NCBI RefSeq assembly: GCF_022179725.1
Contig: NZ_BPRC01000027.1
Location: 1 to 54,884, forward strand
Origin: Methylorubrum aminovorans
GTDB taxonomy: Bacteria > Pseudomonadota > Alphaproteobacteria > Rhizobiales > Beijerinckiaceae
Length of the DNA stretch: 54,884 bases
Direction: 5' to 3'
Below, piece by piece: positions 17,898 through 25,420 of this stretch. Both the position numbers and the translations under genes were made by a program. The notes below the pieces were generated by a model, which saw only the letters and a program-made list of their open reading frames with translations, was not told the origin of the DNA and did no database searches. Each line of letters begins with the position of its first letter. The stretch's first letter is position 1.

Positions 17898-18160
17898 AGG
17901 GTCACCCCTTCGGTGGGAAGGGCATGCCGGGGCGAGCCGAGGCGGACGAGGCCGGTCCCCCAGGCCCAGGCCCACCCCTCGTCGGTGTCGAGTCCCTGCA
18001 CGCAGCCGGTCTCGCGCTGCAGCCCGCGCTCGTCGACGCCGTGCAGCACGTAGCCGTCGCCGCGGCGCTCGGGCCGGAGCTCCCAATCGTCGAGCAGCCC
18101 GGCGCGGTCGAGGTGCGCTAGGTCGAAGGTCTGGTGCGGGTATCGGGTCAGCTTCACCAT
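17894..18160 (-). CDS. small unrecognised protein of the AAA+ cluster
   Basis: 88 residues from the ATG at 18160 (MVKLTRYPHQTFDLAHLDRA). It contains LLDDWELRPERR, YVLHGVDERGLQ and a Trp-rich stretch (GWAWAWGTGLVRLG). It overlaps the following gene by GTGA. No family was recognised. Confidence 0.5.
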   Translation of the reverse strand: MVKLTRYPHQTFDLAHLDRAGLLDDWELRPERRGDGYVLHGVDERGLQRETGCVQGLDTDEGWAWAWGTGLVRLGSPRHALPTEGVTL

Positions 18161-18161
18161 G

Positions 18162-18512
18162 TCAGGTCCCTCCGATGCGTACGTTCGCACCGGGGCAAGC
18201 AAGGCACCACGCGCTGCCATCGGCCTCGAACCAGGCGGCTGCCGCGGCGAGGAGGACCTGACCTTCGGCGAGCCTGAAGCCGGGCTCGGCGAGCCGGTAA
18301 CGGAAGCGGACCGCGGCGGGAGGCCTGGGCGCGTCGGTCGGGACGCCTCGGGCCCAAGCGTGGACGTCGCGGGCCCCGAGGCGCAGGCACCGGAGCCGGG
18401 CCGCTTCCGAGGACCGGAGGACGACGTCGCGCAGTGCGATCGCCGGGAGGTGCCCGACGACTCGACGGCCGACCCGCACGGACCAGGCGCGCCTAGTCAG
18501 GTTGCGGTGCAC
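18162..18512 (-). CDS. small unrecognised protein of the AAA+ cluster
   Basis: About 116 residues from a GTG at 18512 (VHRNLTRRAWSVRVGRR); an ATG at 18536 in the same frame is an alternative that would overlap the preceding gene by 23 bases. The sequence is basic at the start (RRAWSVRVGRRVVG) and then helical/Ala-rich, ending WCLACPGANVRIGGT with a Cys-x-x-Cys pair. The function is unknown. Confidence 0.45.
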   Translation of the reverse strand: MHRNLTRRAWSVRVGRRVVGHLPAIALRDVVLRSSEAARLRCLRLGARDVHAWARGVPTDAPRPPAAVRFRYRLAEPGFRLAEGQVLLAAAAAWFEADGSAWCLACPGANVRIGGT

Positions 18513-18513
18513 G

Positions 18514-19101
18514 TCAACGCTTCCTGGCGTGTGCATCGCAGGCCGTCTTGATCCAGCCACCGGGCCGTGTCCGCCCCGGCGCGCCGCAGGTCTCGCAGAC
18601 CGCCCCGGAGATCCACTCGGCCGCCTCGATGATGCGGTTGGCTTGCAGCTCATTCCCGGTAGCGCACCAGTAGAACCTGAGGGTTCCGAACTTCTCCTTG
18701 ATCTGGGAGGCCACGAAACCTTCGGGAATGCCGGTCTCCTCAATCCAAGAGGCCGTCGCGGAGAGTAGCCAATGCCAGCCCGGCCCGGTTTCCGTAAAAT
18801 CACCGATGACCTGCGGATGGTCGGCCGCGAGGTCCATCTGGTGGTGCTCCGAGATCGCCCGCGGCTCCGGACTGTCCTTCCAGCGCAGGGCGACCATGCG
18901 GCTGACGAGCTCCGCGATCGCCTCGCGGTCCGGGAGCCGGCGGGTGTCGCCCCGTCGCCGGCGCATGCGGGGCACGTCGAACCGGATACGGGGCCCCTCC
19001 GGGGTCGGGTCGACGCCGGTCACCCGGATGCCGACCATGGCGCCCTCGTCGAGCGCGCCGGTGAGGAAGGCCATCGCTTCGGCGGGGATCACGCGAGGCA
19101 T
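18514..19101 (-). CDS. unrecognised protein with a C-terminal zinc-ribbon-like motif
   Basis: 195 residues from the ATG at 19101 (MPRVIPAEAMAFLTGALDEG). The centre reads GPGWHWLLSATASWIEETGI and SQIKEKFGTLRFYWCATGN. The C-terminus holds VCETCGAPGR and TACDAHARKR, a Cys2 plus Cys/His arrangement that could bind zinc. The segment EKFGTLRFYW with the downstream Cys pairs also occurs in small unrecognised proteins of phages and plasmids, from memory. It overlaps the neighbouring gene by 13 bases. The function is unknown. Confidence 0.55.
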   Translation of the reverse strand: MPRVIPAEAMAFLTGALDEGAMVGIRVTGVDPTPEGPRIRFDVPRMRRRRGDTRRLPDREAIAELVSRMVALRWKDSPEPRAISEHHQMDLAADHPQVIGDFTETGPGWHWLLSATASWIEETGIPEGFVASQIKEKFGTLRFYWCATGNELQANRIIEAAEWISGAVCETCGAPGRTRPGGWIKTACDAHARKR

Positions 19102-19346
19102 GACGGGGCGCTCCAAATACGCGGGCGGGGGTCGGGCAGGCGGGGGACGGCGCGCAGGAATCCCGCGGCCGAGCGGGCCTCGTTCAGGGACCGGGCGGGG
19201 TCGCGGTCACCGTCTTCGACGAGGCGGATGAGGCAGCCCACGTAGCCGTAGACGCCCCGGCCCAGGTTCTCGTCGATGCGTCGGTGGTCGAGGTCCTCCT
19301 CGATCGCCTCGCGCAGGAGCCGGAGCTCTGAGAAGACCGGGCTCAT
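19089..19346 (-). CDS. small unrecognised protein coupled to the AAA+ ATPase
   Basis: 85 residues (MSPVFSELRLLREAIEEDLD at the start). The first 50 residues form a charged helix followed by GVYGYVGCLIRLVEDGD. The ATG overlaps the stop of the ATPase gene (ATGA), so expression is coupled. It could be a partner or adaptor of the ATPase, but nothing in the sequence proves this. Confidence 0.55.
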   Translation of the reverse strand: MSPVFSELRLLREAIEEDLDHRRIDENLGRGVYGYVGCLIRLVEDGDRDPARSLNEARSAAGFLRAVPRLPDPRPRIWSAPSCLA

Positions 19347-21046
19347 TGCCGGAGCCCCGACTCGCGAGCGTCGAGCACCGTCTCGACGAGGCGCCGCAGG
19401 GCACGCAGGCTGCCGCCCTTGGCCCAATTCGCCTCCAGCGCCGCCCATTCCACGCCGTCGAAGCTGGGCGCCCAGAGCTCGTCCAGGCCCCGGTCGGCAC
19501 GGACCTCGGCGAGGATCGAGGTCGCGAGCTGGCGCAGGTGTTGCGGGCCCGGCTCGTCCAGGCGCAGGATGAGGCACCGGTCGAGCAGCGGCCGCGGGAT
19601 CGAGTCGAGCGAGTTCGCCGTCAGGATCCACTGCACGCGGGACAGGTCGACATCAGCCTGGAGGTAGGGGTCCCGGTACCGGGCGGCCGTCTCGACGCCC
19701 AGCATGTTGACCAGCACGTCGGCCGCGTTGCCGTTGTGTCGGCCCGTCCCGATCTTGTCGACCTCGTCGACGACGAGGAGCGGGTTGGCGACCTTCGTGC
19801 GCAGGAGATCCCGGAACGGCGCGCAGAACCCGCCGGTCGACCAGCCGCGCGGAACCCCGGCGAGCGTCAGGGCATCCGACGCGCCGGCCATGGAGTAGAC
19901 GGCCGGCTGCAGGTCGAGGACCTCGCCGTACCGGCGCGCCAGCCGGGTCTTGCCGCCGCCGGGCGGTCCCCAAATGAGGACCGGCGGATTGCCGACGAAC
20001 TCGCGGGAAGCCTGCGGACGGAGCAGCCGGTCGACGATCCGTTCGGCGTGCGGCGCGTCGGCCAGCAGCGTGGCGCGCGTTGCCGCGAGGTCGGCCGGGG
20101 GCGTGACGAGCGGCAGGCGGACGCCGATGATCGGCGCGGCATCCTTCAGCGGGTCGTTGTCGCCCTTGCCGGCCTTCTTCACATGGCCGACGTCGCCGAC
20201 CACGATCATGCCCGGCGCGAGCGGCAGGTCGGCGCCGCTGTAGGTCTGGCCGTCCTCGTTGAACCAGAGAACCCCGTCGTCGGGCTCCGCTTCCGACACC
20301 GGGGGCGCCTGCCGCACGATGCCGGCCCGATCCTCCAGGATGGCCGCCCGGTCCTCCGGATCGTCCGGGGCCGATGCGCCCGGCTCCGGGGTATCGATCG
20401 CTTCCTGCACGAGTGAGAGCAGGTGGACGAGCCGGCGCGCGTCGCCGTCCGCTTGCCAGATCTGGAGATGCCTCGATTCCTGAACGTAGCCGCGGACGTC
20501 CACAAGGGGGATGTGGAGGTCGGCCGCGTGCAGGTAATCCAGCATCGACAGCATGAAGCCGTGCGTCACCGGGTCGGCGAAGCTCGTGGGACGCCCCCGC
20601 CAGTGCCGGGCGCAGAGCACGGCACAGCGCATGGCTGCCCGCTGGCAGCCGCAGGCCGCGGCGTAGACCAGCATTCGCTCCACGATGTCCTCGACGACCG
20701 GGACGGTCTGCCCGAGGATCGCGCCGCGCCCGGCATCGGTGTCGTCGAGGACGGTCTGCGCCGCCTCCTCGACCATGCGCATCCTGGCGACGGACGGGTC
20801 GGAGCGCAGGCCCTTCATGGCGTTCAGGAGGCGCTTCGGGATCTTGTGCGGCCACGAGGGCTCAAGCATCGGGCTCAGGTACGTGCCGATGTCGCGGACA
20901 AGGTCGCCGCCCTCGAACTCGGCCCCGCTGAGGAGCTCGATCGTGTTGTGGGGCTTCTCGCCCGGCTTCGGCCACCTCGGCTTCGTGTAGCTGGGCAGGC
21001 GCTTGAGAACGGCGGCCAGGGCCGCGCGGCGGGCGGTCTTCGACAT
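19343..21046 (-). CDS. AAA+ ATPase with unknown N-terminal half (Lon/MoxR-like ATPase module)
   Basis: 567 residues. The C-terminal half is a single AAA+ module: Walker A WGPPGGGKTRLARR (about residue 365), the pore-like PRGWSTGGFCAPF, Walker B LLVVDEVDKIG, sensor 1 ILTANSLDSIP and a likely Arg finger in PLLDRCLILRL. The module resembles that of Lon, but no protease domain (Ser-Lys dyad) follows. The N-terminal 300 residues are unassigned and include VLWFNEDGQTYSGADLPLAP. It is the first gene of a minus-strand operon of eight genes that overlap or nearly touch down to 16562. It probably remodels a protein partner, and the target is unknown. Confidence 0.7.
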   Translation of the reverse strand: MSKTARRAALAAVLKRLPSYTKPRWPKPGEKPHNTIELLSGAEFEGGDLVRDIGTYLSPMLEPSWPHKIPKRLLNAMKGLRSDPSVARMRMVEEAAQTVLDDTDAGRGAILGQTVPVVEDIVERMLVYAAACGCQRAAMRCAVLCARHWRGRPTSFADPVTHGFMLSMLDYLHAADLHIPLVDVRGYVQESRHLQIWQADGDARRLVHLLSLVQEAIDTPEPGASAPDDPEDRAAILEDRAGIVRQAPPVSEAEPDDGVLWFNEDGQTYSGADLPLAPGMIVVGDVGHVKKAGKGDNDPLKDAAPIIGVRLPLVTPPADLAATRATLLADAPHAERIVDRLLRPQASREFVGNPPVLIWGPPGGGKTRLARRYGEVLDLQPAVYSMAGASDALTLAGVPRGWSTGGFCAPFRDLLRTKVANPLLVVDEVDKIGTGRHNGNAADVLVNMLGVETAARYRDPYLQADVDLSRVQWILTANSLDSIPRPLLDRCLILRLDEPGPQHLRQLATSILAEVRADRGLDELWAPSFDGVEWAALEANWAKGGSLRALRRLVETVLDARESGLRQ

Positions 21047-21225
21047 GGGGAGATCTCGCTGGAAACGGGGGCGCGCATGCCGCCGAGCGGGGGCTCAAGG
21101 CGGCGGGGAGGTCAGGCGCGTTTCGGTTTCGACAGCGTGCTCATGAGGCCAACATGCCGGGCGGAGACTCCCGGCGCAAGAGGCCGATCCAGTATTGGTT
21201 GATGAATCCCTGGGCGGGGACCGCG

Positions 21226-21273
21226 TGTTACTTCCTCAGGGTGATCCGGCCGAAAGACCCTGCGAATGTAACA
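21226..21273. repeat. nested interrupted palindrome between two divergent clusters
   Basis: TGTTAC at 21226-21231 pairs with GTAACA at 21268-21273, and AGGGT at 21238-21242 pairs with ACCCT at 21257-21261. The two stems are separated by 6 bases on each side (TTCCTC and GCGAAT), with a 14-base centre. It sits in the 328-base region between the AAA+ operon (minus) and the gene starting at 21375 (plus), which otherwise shows nothing recognisable. It could be an operator for a shared regulator or a structured leader. Confidence 0.45.
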
Positions 21274-21374
21274 TGTGCCCCGGCAAGGTTCGTCTCGGTG
21301 GTCGGCTCGTGTTGCCCGGATGCCTCTGTGCGAATCTTGGGAAGATGGGACCCTCAATGCAGAAGGGGTGACCC

Positions 21375-21747
21375 ATGCTCGACTGCCCTGACGATTGCCG
21401 GCTCGTAGGCGACCGGGTCCTGCGTGAGGACCAGAAGACCGCCCGCAAGGGGCACGTCTGCGACATGTGCGGCTGCTCCGGGATCGCGCCGGGGACTGGT
21501 ACGACACGCTCGTCGTCATCGACGAGGACACCGGCCGGTTCGCGATCAAGCGCTACTGCCTGAACGCCGCGGACTGCCTGCTCGAATCCGAGGCGGCCGA
21601 GCTCGCGAACGCCGAGGAGATGCGCAAGGCCTCCGACGAGTTCTGGGCCGCCTGGGTGGACGGGCGTGCAACCGCTGCGGCAACACCGGACTGCTCGGGG
21701 ACGACGAGAACGCCGTCCGGTGCCCGGACTGCACGGAGAGGGCCTGA
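21375..21747 (+). pseudogene. zinc-binding small protein broken by two apparent single-base deletions
   Basis: The frame from ATG 21375 reads KGHVCDMCGCSGIAPG and then loses sense. The next frame continues DWYDTLVVIDEDTGRFAIKR and DEFWAAWVDGR. A third frame then gives RACNRCGNTGLLGDDENAVR, then CPDCTERA and a TGA at 21745-21747. Each change is consistent with one missing base, near 21495 (in a G run) and near 21655-21665. Joined, it would be about 125 residues with two Cys-x-x-Cys pairs at each end. It may be a true pseudogene, or the losses may be sequencing errors in GC homopolymers. Its stop overlaps the next start (TGATG), as expected for a once-intact operon. Confidence 0.5.
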
Positions 21748-22439
21748 TGACGATCGAGCCCACCGAATTCGACATGATCGCCCTGGCCCGCCGGGGTCTG
21801 CACGCGCACCTCGACGAGGTGATCGCCGAGATCAAGATGGCGCGCGCCCACGAGCTCTGGGACCGCCGGACGGGGCAGATGACGCCCGAGTCCGAGGAAG
21901 CCAAGGCCAAGGCGTGGGGCAACTGGTGCGAGGCTGCGCGGACCTTGGACCTCTTCAACCTGCTCCACCCGGAGCCCGTCGCGGCATGTGCCACTCCACT
22001 CCCGACGCGCCGGCCCGGCCCGCGAGGCCGTCGCCCGGTACCTGCCGGCCGACCCGGACGCGTCCCGGTTCGCCCGGGGCATAGCGGCCTACGCGCGCTG
22101 CCAGAACGCCTGCCGCGACAGGACGGTCGGCGAGCCGGAGTGCTGGGATTCCTGCAGGCGGGCCGAGGCGGCCATGAGGAGGAAGGGATGAACGATGGGA
22201 AGATGGTATCGGGGTTTCTCGGAGCGCTTCTGGCGGTGGCGACCATCGTTGCCGGGTTCGGCATCGCCGCAGTCGGCATCAACATTCCTGGCGAGGGCGA
22301 GGGCGAGGGCGGGAAGCGGCACGGGGGCGTCCTCGTCTGGACGGACCCGAAGACCGGCTGCCGGTACACTTCCGCGGAGCAGGGAATGAGCCCGCTCCTC
22401 GGACCCGACGGCAAGCCCGACTGCGCGAGGCGTCAGTGA
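21747..22439 (+). CDS. unrecognised protein; frame probably coding only to about 22000
   Basis: From ATG 21747 the protein reads MTIEPTEFDMIALARRGLHA, then DEVIAEIKMARAHELWDRR and WCEAARTLDLFNLLHP, a helical sequence of about 80 residues. Beyond PEPVAACATPL the frame turns Pro/Arg/Gly-rich, while the coding signal passes to another frame (21988-22191) and then returns with a separate start at 22188. The single long frame to 22439 is therefore probably a coincidence of high GC. The function is unknown. Confidence 0.4.
   Translation: MTIEPTEFDMIALARRGLHAHLDEVIAEIKMARAHELWDRRTGQMTPESEEAKAKAWGNWCEAARTLDLFNLLHPEPVAACATPLPTRRPGPRGRRPVPAGRPGRVPVRPGHSGLRALPERLPRQDGRRAGVLGFLQAGRGGHEEEGMNDGKMVSGFLGALLAVATIVAGFGIAAVGINIPGEGEGEGGKRHGGVLVWTDPKTGCRYTSAEQGMSPLLGPDGKPDCARRQ
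21988..22191 (+). CDS. small Cys-containing protein, unrecognised
   Basis: 67 residues from a GTG at 21988. The body reads AREAVARYLPADPDASRFAR, then CQNACRDRTVGEPECWDSCR, a C-x3-C ... C-x3-C pattern suited to a helical hairpin held by two disulfides or a metal. Its TGA overlaps the next ATG (ATGA at 22188). The function is unknown. Confidence 0.5.
   Translation: MPLHSRRAGPAREAVARYLPADPDASRFARGIAAYARCQNACRDRTVGEPECWDSCRRAEAAMRRKG
22188..22439 (+). CDS. small membrane-anchored protein, unrecognised
   Basis: 83 residues from the ATG at 22188. Residues 5-28 form one hydrophobic helix (MVSGFLGALLAVATIVAGFG), followed by a Gly/Glu repeat (EGEGEGG) and a short soluble tail with DPKTGCRYTSAEQGMSPLL, a segment reminiscent of small phage or plasmid membrane proteins with a DUF6440-like tail. 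It is translationally coupled to the gene before it. Confidence 0.5.
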   Translation: MNDGKMVSGFLGALLAVATIVAGFGIAAVGINIPGEGEGEGGKRHGGVLVWTDPKTGCRYTSAEQGMSPLLGPDGKPDCARRQ

Positions 22440-22462
22440 CCTGTCCCACCCCCTCGGCCGCC

Positions 22463-23050
22463 CTACTCGATCGGCTCGCCCGCCGGTTCCCGCAGTCCCC
22501 CGGCCACGCCCCCTGGCGCTCTCGGCAGGCGGGCCCTGATCGCGGCCTCGATGGCCGCGGCAGCGAGGTCCGCCTTGGCCCCGTGCGGGAGGACCTCATG
22601 GGCCAGGGCAAGCGCCGAGTTCGAGTCGGCCTCGATAACCGTGGATCGCTCGCTCCCGACGAGCACGCGCACGGTGAGCTCGACGCGCGCCCCGGCGCCA
22701 GGGCCGTCCTCGGACGGGTAGCGGGAGCACTCTTCGACGAAGCCGGCCGGCCGCGTCGGGGGTTCCATGCCGGGGAGGGCACGCAGGGCGGCGTTGCAGT
22801 CGTACTCGCCGTCGAGCGGCATGGCGGTCAGGACCTCCCGACCGGCGTCCGTGAGGACGTGGCCGTCCCAGACCACGTCGGTGAGCCCCGCCTCACGGGC
22901 CTCCTCGACGGCGGGGATCATGGAATGGTCGGCGATCCTTCCGGCCGGAACGCACACGTCATGGATCACGTGGAGGGCCGCGTCGGGGCGGCCCTTCCAT
23001 TAGGCGATCACGAGAAGCGCGTCGGCGGAGAGGGGCGTGGCCATGCCCAT
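22463..23050 (-). pseudogene. unrecognised protein with a premature stop
   Basis: The frame begins MGMATPLSADALLVIA and meets a TAA at 23000-23002. The same frame then continues WKGRPDAALHVIHDVCVPAG and on through VWDGHVLTDAGREVLTAMP to 22463 with coherent composition. One base change (for example Lys or Gln to stop) would explain it. Translation could restart at an internal ATG near 22969 to give 168 residues. The function is unknown. It is convergent with the small plus-strand genes. Confidence 0.5.
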
Positions 23051-23139
23051 GATTCTGAATCCGCCCCGGCGCGGAGGCAAGCGCTCGTGAATACCGGGGT
23101 CCCGGCCTAATGGACGGCTTACAGCTGAGAAAGGGGAGA

Positions 23140-23436
23140 ATGCCGCGCTGGAATCGCTGCGAGAAGCCGGATCACCGCCACTTGTGGGACGTCACAGACG
23201 AGGCCGCCCTAGTGAACGCGATCCGCTCGTCGACCTACGGGGAGGGCGACGACTACCGCCTACTCTCCGGGTTCCAATCGTATCTCCGCTCCTATCGATT
23301 GGCCATCCATAAGCCTGCCTTCGGATGCGCGATACGCGGGCCGGAATGCCCTTTGCCCCAAGGACAAATCGTGCGGTTCTGCGGATATTTTTCGAGCGCC
23401 AGCGTGGGTCTAAAACGACCAATGGCGTGGGTCTAA
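23140..23436 (+). CDS. small unrecognised protein
   Basis: 98 residues. The ATG at 23140 is chosen because an AAGGGGAG ribosome binding site lies just upstream; the frame is open from 23110. It begins MPRWNRCEKPDHRHLWDVTD and contains DDYRLLSGFQSYLRSYRLAI. It has no membrane segment and no recognised family. Its 3' end lies in short direct repeats (see 23402-23445), so the C-terminus may not be the original. Confidence 0.4.
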   Translation: MPRWNRCEKPDHRHLWDVTDEAALVNAIRSSTYGEGDDYRLLSGFQSYLRSYRLAIHKPAFGCAIRGPECPLPQGQIVRFCGYFSSASVGLKRPMAWV

Positions 23437-23445
23437 TTGGGTCTA
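23402..23445 (+). repeat. short direct repeats GCGTGGGTCTAA
   Basis: GCGTGGGTCTAA occurs at 23402-23413 and 23425-23436, a 23-base period, and a partial third copy GGGTCTA lies at 23439-23445. The second copy supplies the stop codon of the gene at 23140-23436. The purpose is unknown; a recombination scar or binding sites are possible. Confidence 0.4.
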
Positions 23446-24180
23446 GAACTTGGGACTTAGATTCCTAAGTCTTTGCCACCATTCGGCTTTCTTGCACGAA
23501 GAAAACCTGGTGGAGCTGAGGGGACCGTTACCCCGGTCGGAGCTAAGCCATTGAACTGGAAAAATACTCTTTCCCCTCCGTGACTTGTCGGGAGATGGCT
23601 TGGGAGGGCCATGGGATTTATGGATCCTTGGGCCTCGTCCTACCACCGCCAGGGGTTCCCCGCCTCGGATGGGGATCAGCGGCCTTCGCCGCCAGATCCC
23701 GCGGTCATGCTCGACCCGGTCCGTCGTGGTTCCATCCAGCTCGGATGCCGGAGCGGCGACGCTTCGAGAGCCCCACCCCGGAACAACGCATCGACGTGTT
23801 CGTGTGTAGGGACAGCCTCGCCCTCGTGCGAAGCGCCGCACGGGTCAAGGGAGCGGCCTTCGCCGGCGTGCCTGTTCTGCCTTGGAGCATGCGCGTTCGC
23901 GGTCCGTGATACGGCAGGGGTCCGTTCGACGCGTTTCACCGCCCCGGCCTGATCGGACCGTTCTTGGGTTGCGACAGCGCCGTCGTTCGTCCGCCTGAGG
24001 AGGGTGGCAGACCGCGAAGCCTGCCGACCGTCCTCGATCCCGGGCGCGTGCAGGTCATGCCGCCTCCGTCGTCCCCGGCGAGAACCGCAAGCCCATGTGC
24101 CGATGGCCCGTGTGACCCCGGGTCGGCAATGCCACGCCGCTCGCCCGCGACTACGGGTGAAGCCGAACGCGAAGGCCGGT
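23446..24180. other. gap of about 735 bases with no recognised gene
   Basis: Several open frames occur on both strands but none has protein-like composition or a ribosome binding site. A small hairpin, GACTTAG-ATTC-CTAAGTC, lies at 23454-23471. No RNA gene was recognised. Confidence 0.4.
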
Positions 24181-24852
24181 TCAGGATGCCTGGCTCATCG
24201 CGCCGCGTCCGTCGCCGTAAATGAGCCAAGCTTGCTCGGCCTGGACGCGGTCGAGGAACCGGAGGGCCACGGTTCTGGTGGGAACGCCCTTGGTGCCCTG
24301 GCTGATGAGCATGAGCCGGCCTTCGCCCTTGGCCAGCATCTTGCCGACGCCACCGGGAGAGGATGGGTCCGACCAGACCGCGTGCACCACGTCGGCCCGG
24401 AGGAAAAGGTCTTCCACGGTCACCTTTCCGTCCCTCACGAGATCGCCGTTTCGGTTCGCCTCATCGACAAGGCGGCGCATCTCGGTCGTGTTCGCACGCA
24501 GCAAGGCCGCGACTTCAGGAGAGGGTTGCGCAGTTCCTGGCAAGGTGGTGGACCCGTCGCCGAAGGCATCGTTCAACGCCTCCGCCATGAAGCGGTCGAT
24601 GCATGGAACCGCGGTCACCTTCCCCTTGAGGCGGCCGGACTTCTCCATACGCCGGCCCACGCGCTTCCCCTTGACGAGGATCACGTGCGGGACGCCCGAT
24701 CCCTCCCCGTCCGGGAACACGGCCCAGGCACAGTCAGCCGACCCGACGAGCGAGCGCATGTATTCCATGCGTTCCCGAACGGGTAAGGCGTTCAACGCCT
24801 GAGCGTGCTTGTTGGCCATTCCGGTTAGCTGTGCCAGGAGCCGCTGGTCCAT
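24181..24852 (-). CDS. unrecognised soluble protein
   Basis: 223 residues. The ATG at 24852 has a GGGGGA ribosome binding site; the upstream open frame to 25101 is not protein-like. It starts MDQRLLAQLTGMANKHAQAL and continues with a mixed alpha/beta sequence (AWAVFPDGEGSGVPHVILVK, VEDLFLRADVVHAVWSDPSS, GRLMLISQGTKGVPTRTV). It has no signal peptide or membrane segment. It lies alone between the small-gene group and the integrase, and composition resembles its surroundings. No family was recognised. Confidence 0.55.
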   Translation of the reverse strand: MDQRLLAQLTGMANKHAQALNALPVRERMEYMRSLVGSADCAWAVFPDGEGSGVPHVILVKGKRVGRRMEKSGRLKGKVTAVPCIDRFMAEALNDAFGDGSTTLPGTAQPSPEVAALLRANTTEMRRLVDEANRNGDLVRDGKVTVEDLFLRADVVHAVWSDPSSPGGVGKMLAKGEGRLMLISQGTKGVPTRTVALRFLDRVQAEQAWLIYGDGRGAMSQAS

Positions 24853-25420
24853 GTATCCCCCCAAGTTGCGAACAGGGTGCACGGAACAAGACTCGCAGTC
24901 GTGAACGCCCAGGCTACCCGCGCCGCAAAAGCGATGGCGTGGTTGAGAGCGCGTAACCGGACTCGGACCCTGTGGGCGCTGCTGCATACCCGCGTCGGCA
25001 CGGTCGCGAGGCTTCCGGAGAAACCCACATCCATATCCCGGTGTATGAGGCGCCCCTCGGCGCGTGATGCGTCCTGCCAAAAGGGAGCAAAGCACCGGCA
25101 TGACGGTCCGGTCGTGTCATCGGCCCTGCATCTCGCTGGGCATGAAGTGACATGAGCTCGCTCTCGCCGACGCGCATCGGTCCTAGCTGCGCGCCGGGCG
25201 GTGGCCATCGTTTCTTATCTACGGTATAATTATTCGCCCACGACTAGCACGGCGACCGGCTTGGGGACCGGGGCGGAGCCGGTTGGCAGCAGCACGACGC
25301 GTTAGTGTTGGATCAAGGTACTCGCCCCATCATCGACACTGCAGCGGACCGACGATTGACTGTCTGAGGTGCCCGGCATCCCGCTTGGCAGGAGTGAAGC
25401 GTCGCCGCGCTGGGCTCCGC
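24853..25420. other. gap of about 570 bases upstream of the integrase
   Basis: No gene was recognised. An AT-rich patch (GGTATAATTATTC at about 25226-25238) is the only likely promoter element and could serve the integrase. Confidence 0.35.

Noticed and set aside
21236..22414. 392-codon minus-strand frame
   Set aside because: It covers several coupled plus-strand genes with better composition and coupled starts, and has no motif.
23402..23445. Short direct repeats as a CRISPR array
   Set aside because: Only two full 12-base copies at a 23-base period; no spacer/repeat pattern and no cas genes.
23454..23471. GACTTAG-ATTC-CTAAGTC hairpin as a terminator or tRNA-like structure
   Set aside because: The stem is only 7 bp and AT-rich, with no T run and no tRNA arms.
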